From the NCBI GenBank assembly GCA_963819645.1, contig CAWFWZ010000002.1:124001-188000 (forward strand): 64,000 nucleotides of DNA. The letters are read 5' to 3'. The position numbers were made by a program, and so were the translations under genes. The notes under the pieces were generated by a model. That model worked only from the letters and a program-made list of their open reading frames with translations, was not told the DNA's origin and searched no databases. Shown piece by piece: positions 29,243 through 39,112 of this stretch (position 1 is its first letter; each line of letters starts with the position of its first letter). Source of the DNA: CAVVDY01 sp963819645 (GTDB lineage Bacteria > Acidobacteriota > Terriglobia > Terriglobales > Acidobacteriaceae).

Positions 29243-32200
29243 TTATCGAAGCGAAGGTGGAAGCGACGTCGTGCCCACGATCAACGTTCCGCTTACATGT
29301 GAACTGCCCGCCGTGGCCGTGATCGTCACCGTCGTGCTGCCTTTCACCGGGAAAGTCTGCACCGCAAACTGCACCGATGTCTGTCCTCCGGGAACGACGA
29401 CGTATGACGGCGTGTGCGTAACGCCCGGATGATCACTGCTCAAGGCCACCGTCACTCCTCCCGGAGGAGCAGCCGCGCTAAGAGTCAGCGTTCCCGCCGA
29501 CAATTTGCCGCCTTTCACATAAGACGGCTTGAAGGTCAGCGACTTGAGTGTGACCTGATGTTGCGCAAATGTCGCGGTTACGTTTCGCGCGCGCGACATG
29601 CCAATGGTGCAGACGTTCGCCTGTACTTTATCGCAGCCGCTCCAAGTCATCGTGTAGCCAGGGTCGGGAATTCCGGTCAAGGTCACGGTGGAGCCGTCCG
29701 GATAATTTGCCGAGCAGGTCGAACCGCAGTAGATACCACCGTTTCCAATGACCAGTCCGTTTCCTGAGTTCGACACTGCCAAGGGATAGAGAACCTTGAA
29801 GGTGGCGCCCACGTTTCGTGGATTGTTCATGGTCACGGTGCAAGAGCTTGCGTCGCTATGGTCGCAACCAGTCCATCCGGTTAGTACCCATCCCTGGGCA
29901 GGAGCCGCGGTCAGGACAACATTGCTCCAGGCTTCATAGGCATAGGAGCAGGTAAGTCCACAATTTACGTGTCCTTCGCCACTACTAATTGTTCCATTGC
30001 CATCCTTATTTACGGCCAGGAGATAAATAGCGTGGCCGATTTGTGCGGTCACATTTCGAACTTCGCCCATCTTCACATAGCAAGTGCCGTTCTGTACCTG
30101 GTCGCAACCGAGCCAGCCATCCAACTTCGAGCCGTGCTCCACCTGAGCAGTCAAGGTCACATTGTTGCCGGGGTTGTAGTCGTAGAAGCAGGCAGATCCG
30201 CAGTTGATGTGGCCATCACTGCTGGTAACGGTGCCCACACCAGAGCCCCACTTCTGCACCGACAGTCGATATTTCTCGATCAAGTTGAAGGTTGCCGAGA
30301 CGTCTTGAAAGGTAGTGATGGTGACCTTGCAGACGTTGTTCTGGACATTGTCGCAGCCGGTCCAACCGTCGAAGCGAGATCCTTGCGCGGGAGTTTCTGT
30401 CAACGTAACGACTGTACCCCCCAGATAGCCGTGCCAGCATGTCGAACCACAGTTGATATAGCCATCGCTGCTGGTGACACTTCCGCCGCCGGTGCCGACG
30501 TCTGAAACGAACAATGCATATTGCCCTGGAGTAAATGCCACCGTCACCGAACGGTCTTTAACAAGAGTCACGACGCAGTCATTGTTCTGGTCGAGATAGT
30601 CGCAGCCCGTCCAGCCGGAAACTGTCCAACCCGGAGCAGGGGTCGCGGCGAGAGTAACTCTGGCATAGACGTTGTATTGGTACGAGCAGGTAGAGCCGCA
30701 ATTAATGTGGCCGTCAGTGCTGGTGACGGTCCCGCTTCCGGACTTGCTCACCGTCAATGTAGCTGGAGGGGTAACGCAGGTGGGATAGCGGAACGCGACG
30801 ATCTGAGTGAAATAATTTCCCTGGTTCCCTCCAAAACCCTGGTCGGTGTAGAACATGTTGGTATACCAGAAGGTACAGTCGTCGACAGGATCAATCGTCG
30901 TACTGCTGTAGTCTCCCCAACGATGGCACGGGCCGTCGCCGCAATTGAATACCTGCGAGCCATTTCCCGCGACGTACTGTGTTTCTCCTTGTGGAAGCTG
31001 ACCCGGTGGATCACTAGCCAGGCGTCCGGCGCAGGCGATGCTGGGAAAGTTAGGTACGGCTGAATTAGACGTGCTGTAGCACAGTGCCATGTCTCCGGAG
31101 GCATCGACCGCCAAGCTGCCCAGCCAGCGGAAAAGACTGTTGTCAGGGCGGTAAATCTGTTGCTGCACCAGGTTCGGATTGACGTTCCCGCCAGTTACAT
31201 CGATCTGAGCCCACTGGGGAGAGGTATTGGAGTTAGTGACATAGGTGGTGTGGTTGACCCATAGCGATTCTCTCGCACCTACCTTGCGATACTGCGGCCA
31301 CTGCATGATGACGTTGCGAAGGCTATCTAAATTGTTGGCATTGGTGGCGGGCGGAGGTTGCAGGATTACATTATCGTCAAGAAAATTGTAGGTTTCGTGC
31401 GGAACAGTAACTGCCGCGCTCATGTTTCCACCTGCAATACATGAGCCTGGAGGAATGGTTCGAACATTAAACGCGTCCAGGGTCTGCGATTCCTGGACAA
31501 AGTATTCCGCTTCCGATGGCGGGGGCAGATTGTTGCCTATCCCCAGCATGGCGGCAGGAAACAGCGCGAAGTTGGCCGAGCCGCTCAGATAGCTCAGCGA
31601 ATAGCGCAGTGGGTTCCCGCTATACATGTCACTGAGACTGGCGGACAGAATTACCTGGCCGCTATAGCTGTCGCCAGAGAACCCATCCGCGCCCATATAA
31701 AGGCAGCCGTCGTTCCAAATCCCGAGTTTCGGATAGTCATTGAAAGTGTTTGCAGGTACGGGACTCTGATCGGTTTGCACGACGTAGAACCACCAGCCTC
31801 CATTGAGCGGGTCGCCGCTCTTCGATACCGCGAGGCACTCGTAAAACGGCCCGGAATCGGAGTCTTCGTAACCCAAGTTGGCCAGTATCCATCGGTCCGC
31901 CGTCTGGTCGTACAGAACGACTGCGTCACCGCCCGGGCTGGTTGAGCAGTATGTGTTGCCTTGGCCTGACCACAACGAGCTCTGGGTGAAGAAGAAAGCC
32001 AATGCACCAATATCCTTCTCGAACAGTGCGTAGGACTTGTTAATTGCCTGGATGTAATACCGCGAGCCGACAGCACCTGTTGGATCAGGAGGATGCCCTC
32101 GACCGTTCGTGATGTAATTCATCCCTTGAAAACTCATGACCGGCTGTGGCATCGGGGCTGACGATGGCATGAGGTTATCCGTGGGAGGCATTGCCGGTAA

Positions 32201-34717
32201 GACCTTATGAACGCGGTCCACAGGCGCAACTAGTTCGGGCTCCGGTGTTTCCGGCGAAGGTACCCGCGGCAGATCCCGCAGATCCCCGTTGTACTCGCCC
32301 ACCCGGTTGATGGCTCCGATGAAACGGACCGGATATTCCTTGCGCTCGTCCGCCGGATCAGCCGGAGGAGGCAGCAGCGCCGCCGTCCGTGGTGAGCGGA
32401 GACCTCCGTCAGACGATGGGCTTCGACCGCTGCCTGAACTGAGTTCGGCTGCCAGGTTCGACTCGGCGATGGTTGCTTCTTCATCAGAGTCTTTGCCTGC
32501 GAGGGTCTTCTGTCCTCGCCAACCTGGTGGCTCTACTGTCAGCGTCGCGCTCACGTGGGATGAACCCGCCGACGCCGTGAGGCTGACTACAGTCTCAGCG
32601 TGTACAACAAATGTCCGCGCGGCGAAGCTGACGGACTTTTGTCCACCAGGGACTACGACCAGGGATGGCGGGTGCACCACCTCAGGATGATCGCTGCTGA
32701 TAGCTATCCCAACGCCGCCGGGAGGCGCTGCCCCCGAGAGCGTAACCGTCGCAGCGGAGAGATTGCCCCCCTTCACCATCGAGGGTCGCAATACCAGCGA
32801 AGTTAGCGTGACGAGATGTTGGGTGAAGGTTGCAGTTACATTCCGCGCGCTCGACATGCCAAGCGTGCAGACGTCACCTTGTACCTTGTCGCAGCCGCTC
32901 CAACCCACCGTGTATCCAGGATTAGGAATTCCTGTCAGGTTGACTGTAGAGCCGTCCGGATACATTGCAGAGCATATCGATCCGCAGTAGATGCCACCGT
33001 TTCCAATGACCAGGCCACTGCCCGATGTCGACACACTCATCGGGTAGAGAACTTTGAATGTAGCGCCCACGTTTCGCGCATTGTTTATGGTCACCGAGCA
33101 GACATTTCCGTTGCTTCGGTCGCAGCCCGTCCATCCGGTCAATACCCATCCGTAATCCGGGACCGCAGTCAGGACAACCGAGCTCCAGACCAGATAGCTA
33201 TGCGAACACGACTGGCCACAGTTGATGAAGCCATCGTTGCTGGTGACCGTACCGTTGCCTGTTTCCGAAACTGTGAGCACATAGGCGGGCTCGAAGGTCA
33301 CGCTCACGGTGCGAGCGTGATTCATCGTCACCGTACAAACGTTGTCCAGAACGCCGTCACAGCCCGTCCAACTTGCGAAGCCCCACTGCTGGTCGGGTGT
33401 AGCCGTGAGCATCACGACATCGCCGCTCTCGTAGCTGGCCGAACACACGTTGCCGCATTGAATCTTGTTGTCATCGCTGCTGACCGTCCCCTTACCAGAC
33501 TCGGTGACAGACAGCGCAGCATTGAAATCGATCTCCATTTTGAAAAGTGTTCCGCCGTACCCCGTGCCTCCCTCGGTTGTCACCCCATAAAACTTGTCAT
33601 CGCTGGCCTGGAGCAGTGCGCTGGTGGGATAGGCTCCATCGTCGCCGGTGAAGGTGTGCAGCAGGCTCAGCCTTCCTTGCGGCGTGATTCTGAACAGCGT
33701 ACCCAACGTAATGTCGCCGCCAGTGTAGGCCGTTCCGTAGAAGTTGCCGTCGGTGGCCAGTATCAGCCCGCTCTGGGGACTCGCACCCGTGGGACAGAAA
33801 TAGTCAGCACAAAAGCTGTAGAGCGTGGTTAGCTTGCCATCCAGACTGATCTTGAAGACGGTGCCGCAACCGGTCGCCCAGCAATTCACTCCAACGTTGC
33901 CACCCGCCGACGTCGTTCCGTAGAGAGCGCCGTCACTTCCCTGCACCAGAGCGCCATAGGGATTAGCGCCGTCGGGGCAGCTGCTCTGGGAGCAGAACTT
34001 ATATAAGGATTTGAAGTCTCCGCTGGGCGACACTCGGAAGATGGTTCCGCAGCCGTCCTGACAATTGCCATTGCCGCCGTTTACGGTCGTGCCGTACAGA
34101 TTGCCGTCGCTGGCTTGCAGCAGTTCGCCGCGAGGGTTCGCGCCGTCGCTACCGTTGAAGATGTGAAAATAATTGGGATCCAGTCCTGGAGACATTTGGG
34201 CGACGGTACCACATCCGCCCGAGCATGCATTCAAGGCCCCACCCGCGGAAGTTGTGAAGTAGAAATTTCCGTCCGTGGCCTGCATCAAACCTGCGTAGGG
34301 CTGACTGCCGTAGCCTTCACATGTTTGGCAGAAGAAAAAATAGGGTGTGAGAAAGTTCGGTCCAGCCTCGAAAAATATTCCGCCGCTACCGCCGTGGGTG
34401 AGTCCAACGAAATTGTTGCCGAACATTCCGCCGGCTTGCAACAATCGGCCCGACGGAGTGCCATCATAGATTGGGAAACCTTGATATGCGCTTAAGGCCC
34501 CGGAAGTCGATGCTTTGAACACGACTCCACTTCCGAATTCGCCACCTTCCGCTGTAACGCTGTAGAGGTTTCCGTCGTTTGCCTGGATCAAAGGACCGGA
34601 AGGTGTGTATCCGTTAGACCCGTTGAAGCTTGCCAGCGTGGTGAAGTCCTGGGCATGCATAAGCAGCGTCGACACGAGCACAAGGCAAAGGTGCAGGGTG
34701 AGAACGAATCGGCGCAT
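29243..34717 (-). CDS. Giant secreted multidomain protein: GloVer propeller, InlB repeats, internal tail, DPTGAVG domain (copy C)
   Basis: This 1824-residue protein is intact despite its length. Order: signal peptide (1-22); GloVer repeats, two of them degenerate (about 26-390); three InlB-like Cys-rich repeats (about 400-633); a diverged copy of the terminal Ig-like domain (about 634-730); a Pro/Ser-rich linker (about 731-855); an unrecognised domain of about 460 residues opening MNYITNGRGHPPDPTGAVG (about 856-1317); five more InlB-like repeats (about 1318-1725); and the final tail ending SLPPSLR. The last InlB repeat plus tail duplicates the earlier block (LVIGNGGIYCGS in both). The architecture reads as two array-type proteins joined head to tail. 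It probably acts at the cell surface or outside; its function is unknown. Confidence 0.88.
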   Translation of the reverse strand: MRRFVLTLHLCLVLVSTLLMHAQDFTTLASFNGSNGYTPSGPLIQANDGNLYSVTAEGGEFGSGVVFKASTSGALSAYQGFPIYDGTPSGRLLQAGGMFGNNFVGLTHGGSGGIFFEAGPNFLTPYFFFCQTCEGYGSQPYAGLMQATDGNFYFTTSAGGALNACSGGCGTVAQMSPGLDPNYFHIFNGSDGANPRGELLQASDGNLYGTTVNGGNGNCQDGCGTIFRVSPSGDFKSLYKFCSQSSCPDGANPYGALVQGSDGALYGTTSAGGNVGVNCWATGCGTVFKISLDGKLTTLYSFCADYFCPTGASPQSGLILATDGNFYGTAYTGGDITLGTLFRITPQGRLSLLHTFTGDDGAYPTSALLQASDDKFYGVTTEGGTGYGGTLFKMEIDFNAALSVTESGKGTVSSDDNKIQCGNVCSASYESGDVVMLTATPDQQWGFASWTGCDGVLDNVCTVTMNHARTVSVTFEPAYVLTVSETGNGTVTSNDGFINCGQSCSHSYLVWSSVVLTAVPDYGWVLTGWTGCDRSNGNVCSVTINNARNVGATFKVLYPMSVSTSGSGLVIGNGGIYCGSICSAMYPDGSTVNLTGIPNPGYTVGWSGCDKVQGDVCTLGMSSARNVTATFTQHLVTLTSLVLRPSMVKGGNLSAATVTLSGAAPPGGVGIAISSDHPEVVHPPSLVVVPGGQKSVSFAARTFVVHAETVVSLTASAGSSHVSATLTVEPPGWRGQKTLAGKDSDEEATIAESNLAAELSSGSGRSPSSDGGLRSPRTAALLPPPADPADERKEYPVRFIGAINRVGEYNGDLRDLPRVPSPETPEPELVAPVDRVHKVLPAMPPTDNLMPSSAPMPQPVMSFQGMNYITNGRGHPPDPTGAVGSRYYIQAINKSYALFEKDIGALAFFFTQSSLWSGQGNTYCSTSPGGDAVVLYDQTADRWILANLGYEDSDSGPFYECLAVSKSGDPLNGGWWFYVVQTDQSPVPANTFNDYPKLGIWNDGCLYMGADGFSGDSYSGQVILSASLSDMYSGNPLRYSLSYLSGSANFALFPAAMLGIGNNLPPPSEAEYFVQESQTLDAFNVRTIPPGSCIAGGNMSAAVTVPHETYNFLDDNVILQPPPATNANNLDSLRNVIMQWPQYRKVGARESLWVNHTTYVTNSNTSPQWAQIDVTGGNVNPNLVQQQIYRPDNSLFRWLGSLAVDASGDMALCYSTSNSAVPNFPSIACAGRLASDPPGQLPQGETQYVAGNGSQVFNCGDGPCHRWGDYSSTTIDPVDDCTFWYTNMFYTDQGFGGNQGNYFTQIVAFRYPTCVTPPATLTVSKSGSGTVTSTDGHINCGSTCSYQYNVYARVTLAATPAPGWTVSGWTGCDYLDQNNDCVVTLVKDRSVTVAFTPGQYALFVSDVGTGGGSVTSSDGYINCGSTCWHGYLGGTVVTLTETPAQGSRFDGWTGCDNVQNNVCKVTITTFQDVSATFNLIEKYRLSVQKWGSGVGTVTSSDGHINCGSACFYDYNPGNNVTLTAQVEHGSKLDGWLGCDQVQNGTCYVKMGEVRNVTAQIGHAIYLLAVNKDGNGTISSGEGHVNCGLTCSYAYEAWSNVVLTAAPAQGWVLTGWTGCDHSDASSCTVTMNNPRNVGATFKVLYPLAVSNSGNGLVIGNGGIYCGSTCSANYPDGSTVTLTGIPDPGYTMTWSGCDKVQANVCTIGMSRARNVTATFAQHQVTLKSLTFKPSYVKGGKLSAGTLTLSAAAPPGGVTVALSSDHPGVTHTPSYVVVPGGQTSVQFAVQTFPVKGSTTVTITATAGSSHVSGTLIVGTTSLPPSLR

Positions 34718-35083
34718 GCGAACTCCGGAGGTTACTCCTTATAACAGCAGAGTTGCTGCTGGCTGTCCAGAATTTTGGCCCACGACGGGTGATCCTGGCG
34801 GTGAGCGGCGTCACGCGTCGCTGTATCGGGGATCAAGAAGCGAAATTTGGTGGAAGCCTCCGCATTCACGCGGAGGGGAAAATACGCATTGTGCGGACGC
34901 GCTTTAGCGCTGGCCGGGGCTGAAGCCCAAGGTCAGGAGTGAGAGACTTTCCCCTCGGATAAATCCGAGGGCTTCCACCCTGAACCAGGACACACGGAGT
35001 ATCGTCTGGAGTGCGGCCGAGCACCGGCCACTCATCCCTCAGGTTTGGAATAACCGTACGGACCAGAGGGCTCCGCTCCTTCC
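34718..35083. other. Intergenic region with palindromic repeats
   Basis: This 366-bp stretch separates copies C and D of the array. Apart from the palindrome cluster at 34890-34985 I see no gene. It is the only gap of this size inside the array. Confidence 0.6.
34890..34985. repeat. Intergenic palindrome cluster
   Basis: Three hairpins stand in series: GCGCTTTAGCGC (34899-34910), GGGCTGAAGCCC (about 34917-34928) and CCTCGGATAAATCCGAGG (34953-34970), the last followed by GCTTCCACCC. The GGCTGAAGCC and GAGGGCTTCCACCC parts recur at 6957 and 46340-46520. Confidence 0.75.
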
Positions 35084-36829
35084 TTATCTCAGCGACGGCG
35101 GAAGTGACGTCGTGCCCACCGTTAACATTCCGCTGACCTGCGAACTGCCTGCAGTGGCCGTGATCGTCGCCGTCGTATTGCTCTTCACTGGAAAAGTCTG
35201 CACCGCGAACCCGACCGAACTCTTGCCTCCCGGAATAAATACGAATGACGGTGGATGCGCCACGCCGGGATGATCGCTGCTGAGAGCGACCGTCACGCCT
35301 CCGGGAGGAGCAGCGGCACTGAGCGTCAGCGTCCCCGCTGACAGCTGGCCGCCTTTTACATAGCTCGGTTTAAAAGTTAAGGAAGTGAGCGTGATGTTGG
35401 CGGAGGTGAAAGTGGCGGTCACATTCTTCGCGCTCGTCATCGTCACCGAGCAGTAGCTGCCGTTCGTCTGGTCGCAGCCAGTCCAGCCAGTGAAGGTGTA
35501 GCCCGGAGATGGAATGGCGCTCAGCGTAAGCTCATCGCCAATGTCGTATAAGTACGAGCACATGTTTCCGCAGTAGATATGTCCGTCTACGCTGCTGACG
35601 GTACCCATACCTGTTTTCGAAATGGACAAATTCGCATAAGCGACCAGGCGAAACACAGTACCGGCATTATTAGCTCCTCCACTGAGCGCGGTCCCATAGA
35701 AGCTTCCGTCGGTGGCTCGCACCAGCCCGGCAAAGATTAGGCTGCCGTCAGAGTTGTCGAAACTATGCAGCGTGGTCAAAGTACCACTGGGAGTGATTTT
35801 GAAAACGGTGCCGCAACCACCCATGGCAAAGCAGTACGCACCTCCTTGATACGTTGCGCCGTAAAGGTTCCCGTCGCTGCCCTGTGCCAGACCTGCGTAG
35901 GGATTAAGGCCATCCAGATGGGTGAAGCTATGTAGACTGGAGAGCATCCCTTGGGTAGTGATTTTGAAGACACTGCCGAAGTCGTTTGCTCCGCCTATGT
36001 TGGTCGTTCCGTACAAATTACCATCGCTCGCCTGGAACAGCACGCTGTCAGGCCAATCGCCGTCGGCACAGCCCGCTTGCGGGCAGAAGTTGTAAAGCGT
36101 CGTTAGAGTTCCCTGAGGAGTTATTTGGAAGACCGTACCGCATCCGCCTGAATCCCAGCAATAAGCTCCCCCTCCCGTCGTGGTTCCATAGAAATTTCCG
36201 TCTGTTGCCTGCACTCAAAGATGCCTGGGGGAGCCGGCCGTCGGCGCAACGAGTTAGAGCACAAAAACTGTAGAGAACGGTTACCGTCCCGTCGAGCGTG
36301 ATTCGAATAACCGTGCCTTGATTGTGGGCTCCGCCAGAGGGAGTTGTCGCCGTAGAGATGCCCGTCCACGCCTTGTATCAGAGCACTACCGGGAGCAGCG
36401 CCGTCCTCGTCCTGGAAGCTATGAAGTGTGGTAAGCGTACCCTCGGGCGTGATTCTGAATACCGTGCCGACACTGAACTCGCCACCTTCGAGAGTCGTGC
36501 CATAGAAGTTTCCGTCATTGGCCTGCACCAGTCCCGCAAAAGGAGCCTGGCCGTCAGCGCAGTACTGTTCTGAGCAAAAACTATGTAGCGTAGTCAGTAC
36601 GCCCTGAGGAGTAATTTTGAAAACCGTGCCCTGGTGTTGGGTTCCGCCGCCTTGGGTTGTTCCATAGAAATTTCCGTCGCTGCCCTGAACAAGTGCGTTG
36701 GGAACGGCCCCGTCAGGGCAGTTGTTTTGAGAGCAGAAATTGTAAACGGTAGTGAAGACTTGGGCAGGCGACGCGATCGATATGGCAATGACGGAATTGA
36801 ACAGGAACAACTAGCGCGGCACGGCGCAT
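35084..36829 (-). CDS. Secreted GloVer-repeat propeller protein (copy D), about three frameshifts
   Basis: This protein of about 580 residues starts MRRAALVV at 36829 with GGAG before it. The frame changes within the signal peptide (near 36800, restoring LFLFNSVIAISIASPAQ), near 36350 (repeat 3, after GVDGHLYG) and near 36215 (before QATDGNFYGTTTGGG). Seven GloVer repeats can be counted after repair. One InlB-like repeat (YCGNMCSYLYD, GCDQTNGSYCSV) and the common tail ending SLPPSLR follow. The upstream region resembles that of copy B. Confidence 0.83.
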
Positions 36830-36947
36830 GGAGACTCCGGCGAAATGAAGTTAGGAGAGATGAGTTTCAGCAGGACTATCCCTTAAGGTGATGGCAGTGT
36901 CAAGAGCTTAATCTGGAACAGAACGAGACTTGCGTTGGGCTCGCATA

Positions 36948-38959
36948 TTATTTGAGCGATGGCGGAAGTGACGCCGTGCCGACGGTCAGCGTTCCGCTCA
37001 CGTGCGAGCTTCCCGCTGTGGCGGTGATCATCACCGTTGTGTTGCTCTTCACGGGGAAAGTCTGCACCGCGAAGCCAGCCGAGCTCTTGCCTCCGGGGAC
37101 GAATACGAACGACGGCGGATGCGCCACGCCGGGATGATCGCTGCTGAGAGCGACGGTCACTCCTCCGGGAGGAGCAGCCGCGCTCAAACTCAGCGTTCCC
37201 GCCGATAGTTGGCCGCCTTTGACGTAGCGTCGGTTTAAAAGTTAAGGAAGTGAGTGTGATGTTGGCAGTGGTGAAGGTGGCGGTCACATTTTTCGCGCTC
37301 GTCATTGTCACGGAGCAGTAGCTGCCGTTCATGTTGTCGCAACCAGTCCAGCCGGTGAACGTGTATCCAGAAGAAGGAAGAGCGCTAAGTGTGACGGGGG
37401 TTCCGTCAATATACGAATAAGAACACACGCTGCCGCAATAGATGTGGCCGTCAACGCTGGAAATCGTCCCGTTGCCAGTCTTGTTAACCGAAAGCGCGTA
37501 TAACGGCTTAAATATGGCAGTGACGGTGCGCAGTTTATTCATGGTTAACGTACAGACGTTGGCTTGGCTGTTGTCACAACCGGTCCAACCAGCGAACGCC
37601 CAACCTTGATCCGGAGTTGCTGTCAGGGTCACGACACTTCCAGGCTTGTAGGCGTAAGAGCAGGTCGAACCGCAATTGATGTGGCCGTCGGCGCTCGTTA
37701 CAGTGCCATTGCCATCCTTGTTCACCGAGAGGAGAAACACTGAAATGCCCGCATCCAGGCGGAAGACCGTGCCACCACCTCTATTAGCCCCGTCTCCGTA
37801 GGCTGTCCCATAGAACCTCCCGTCGGTGGCTTGCACCAGCGTGGAGTAGGGTAACGAGCCGTCATCGCAAGGGTAGCCAGCACAAAAGCTGTGCAGCGTG
37901 GTCAGCGTGCCTGCCGGGGTGATTTGGAAGACCGTGCCCAAGTTGTACGCTCCGCCATCGACGGTGGTGCCATAGAAGTTGCCGTCGCTGGCTTGCACCA
38001 GTCCGGCGCTAGGCCCGGAGCCGTCAACGCAAGACATTCGAGAGCAAAAGCTGTACAGCGTGGTCAGCGTGCCGCTGGGGGTGATTTTAAAGACCGTGCC
38101 GCCCAGTTCCATTGGCCCCGCCTCCGTAGGTTGTCCCATAGAAGTTACCGTCGCTGGCTTGCACCAAGCTAGAGAGAGGTAACGAGCCGTCAGGACAACC
38201 AGGCTGAGCGCAAAAGGCGTACAGGTTGGTGAGCATGCCGCTGGGTGTGATTTTGAAGATCGTGCCACAGCCAGCGGCACAGCGTTGAAACGGGTCTCCG
38301 CCCTGCTGGGTAGTGCCATAGAAGTTCCCGTCGCCGGCTTGCACCAGCCCGGCTGCCGGTGACCTCCCGTCCGTGCAGGCCCCTCCCAGCGGGCAAAAGT
38401 TGTAGAGCGTAGTCAGCGTGCCGCCTGACGTGATCTTGTAGACTGTGCCAGAACCGTGAGCGCCGAAACTGGAGGTTGTCCCATAGAAGTTCCCGTCGGT
38501 GGCTTGAATCAGCTCGGCGAGAGGCGAGCCGCCGTCGGTGCAGTTCTGTAGAGAGCAAAAACTGTGAAGCGTGGTCAACGTGCCATCAGCGGCAACTTGA
38601 AAGACCGTGCCATCACTGTTAGTCCCACCTTTATAAGTTGTCCCGTAGAACATTCCGTCGGTGGCTTGCACCAAGGCGGCCTTAGGCTGGGAGCCGTGAG
38701 TACCGTCGAAGCTTTGCAGCGTGGTCAGCGTGCCGCTTGGGGTGATTTTGAAGACCGTGCCAAGGGAGTGGAGCCCGCCACCGAGTGTTGTCCCGTAGAA
38801 GTTCCCGTCGGCGGCTAGCACCAGCCCGGCGGCAGGGTTGCCGCCGTCGGCGCAGTTCTGTAGAGAGCAAAAACTGTAAAGCGGGGTCAAGGTCTGGGCA
38901 GGCGCGGCTATCGCCATTGCGATGACAAAACAAAAGAAGATTCCTATGGGGCGGCGCAA
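36948..38959 (-). CDS. Secreted GloVer-repeat propeller protein (copy E), two frameshifts
   Basis: This protein of about 670 residues has a signal peptide (MRRPIGIFFCFVIAM, ending AAPAQ), seven GloVer repeats, two InlB-like repeats (INCGSTCSYAY and IYCGSVCSYSY) and the common tail ending SLPPSLK. The frame shifts near 38110 (GGGANGTG to GTVFKITPSGT) and near 37228 (TFKP to SYVKGGQ). Having two InlB-like repeats rather than one, it is intermediate between the simple copies and copy C. Confidence 0.85.
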
Positions 38960-39112
38960 ACAACCTCCGGCGCGGAGACATGTGACCCAGGATTGGCGTC
39001 AACTATGCTCTGGTTATCAGGAGCGGTCAAGCGATTTTTGGCTGCGTCGCCGGGTGCCCCGCTCATTCCTGGGTTTGGAATGAGTGGAAAACAAGCGCTG
39101 CACACGTCGCGG

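Noticed and set aside
32816..33832. 338-residue plus-strand ORF antisense to the giant propeller protein
   Set aside because: It overlaps an intact, clearly conserved minus-strand gene, has Arg/His/Ala-rich composition with no motif, and no ribosome binding site. Long antisense frames are expected at this GC content.
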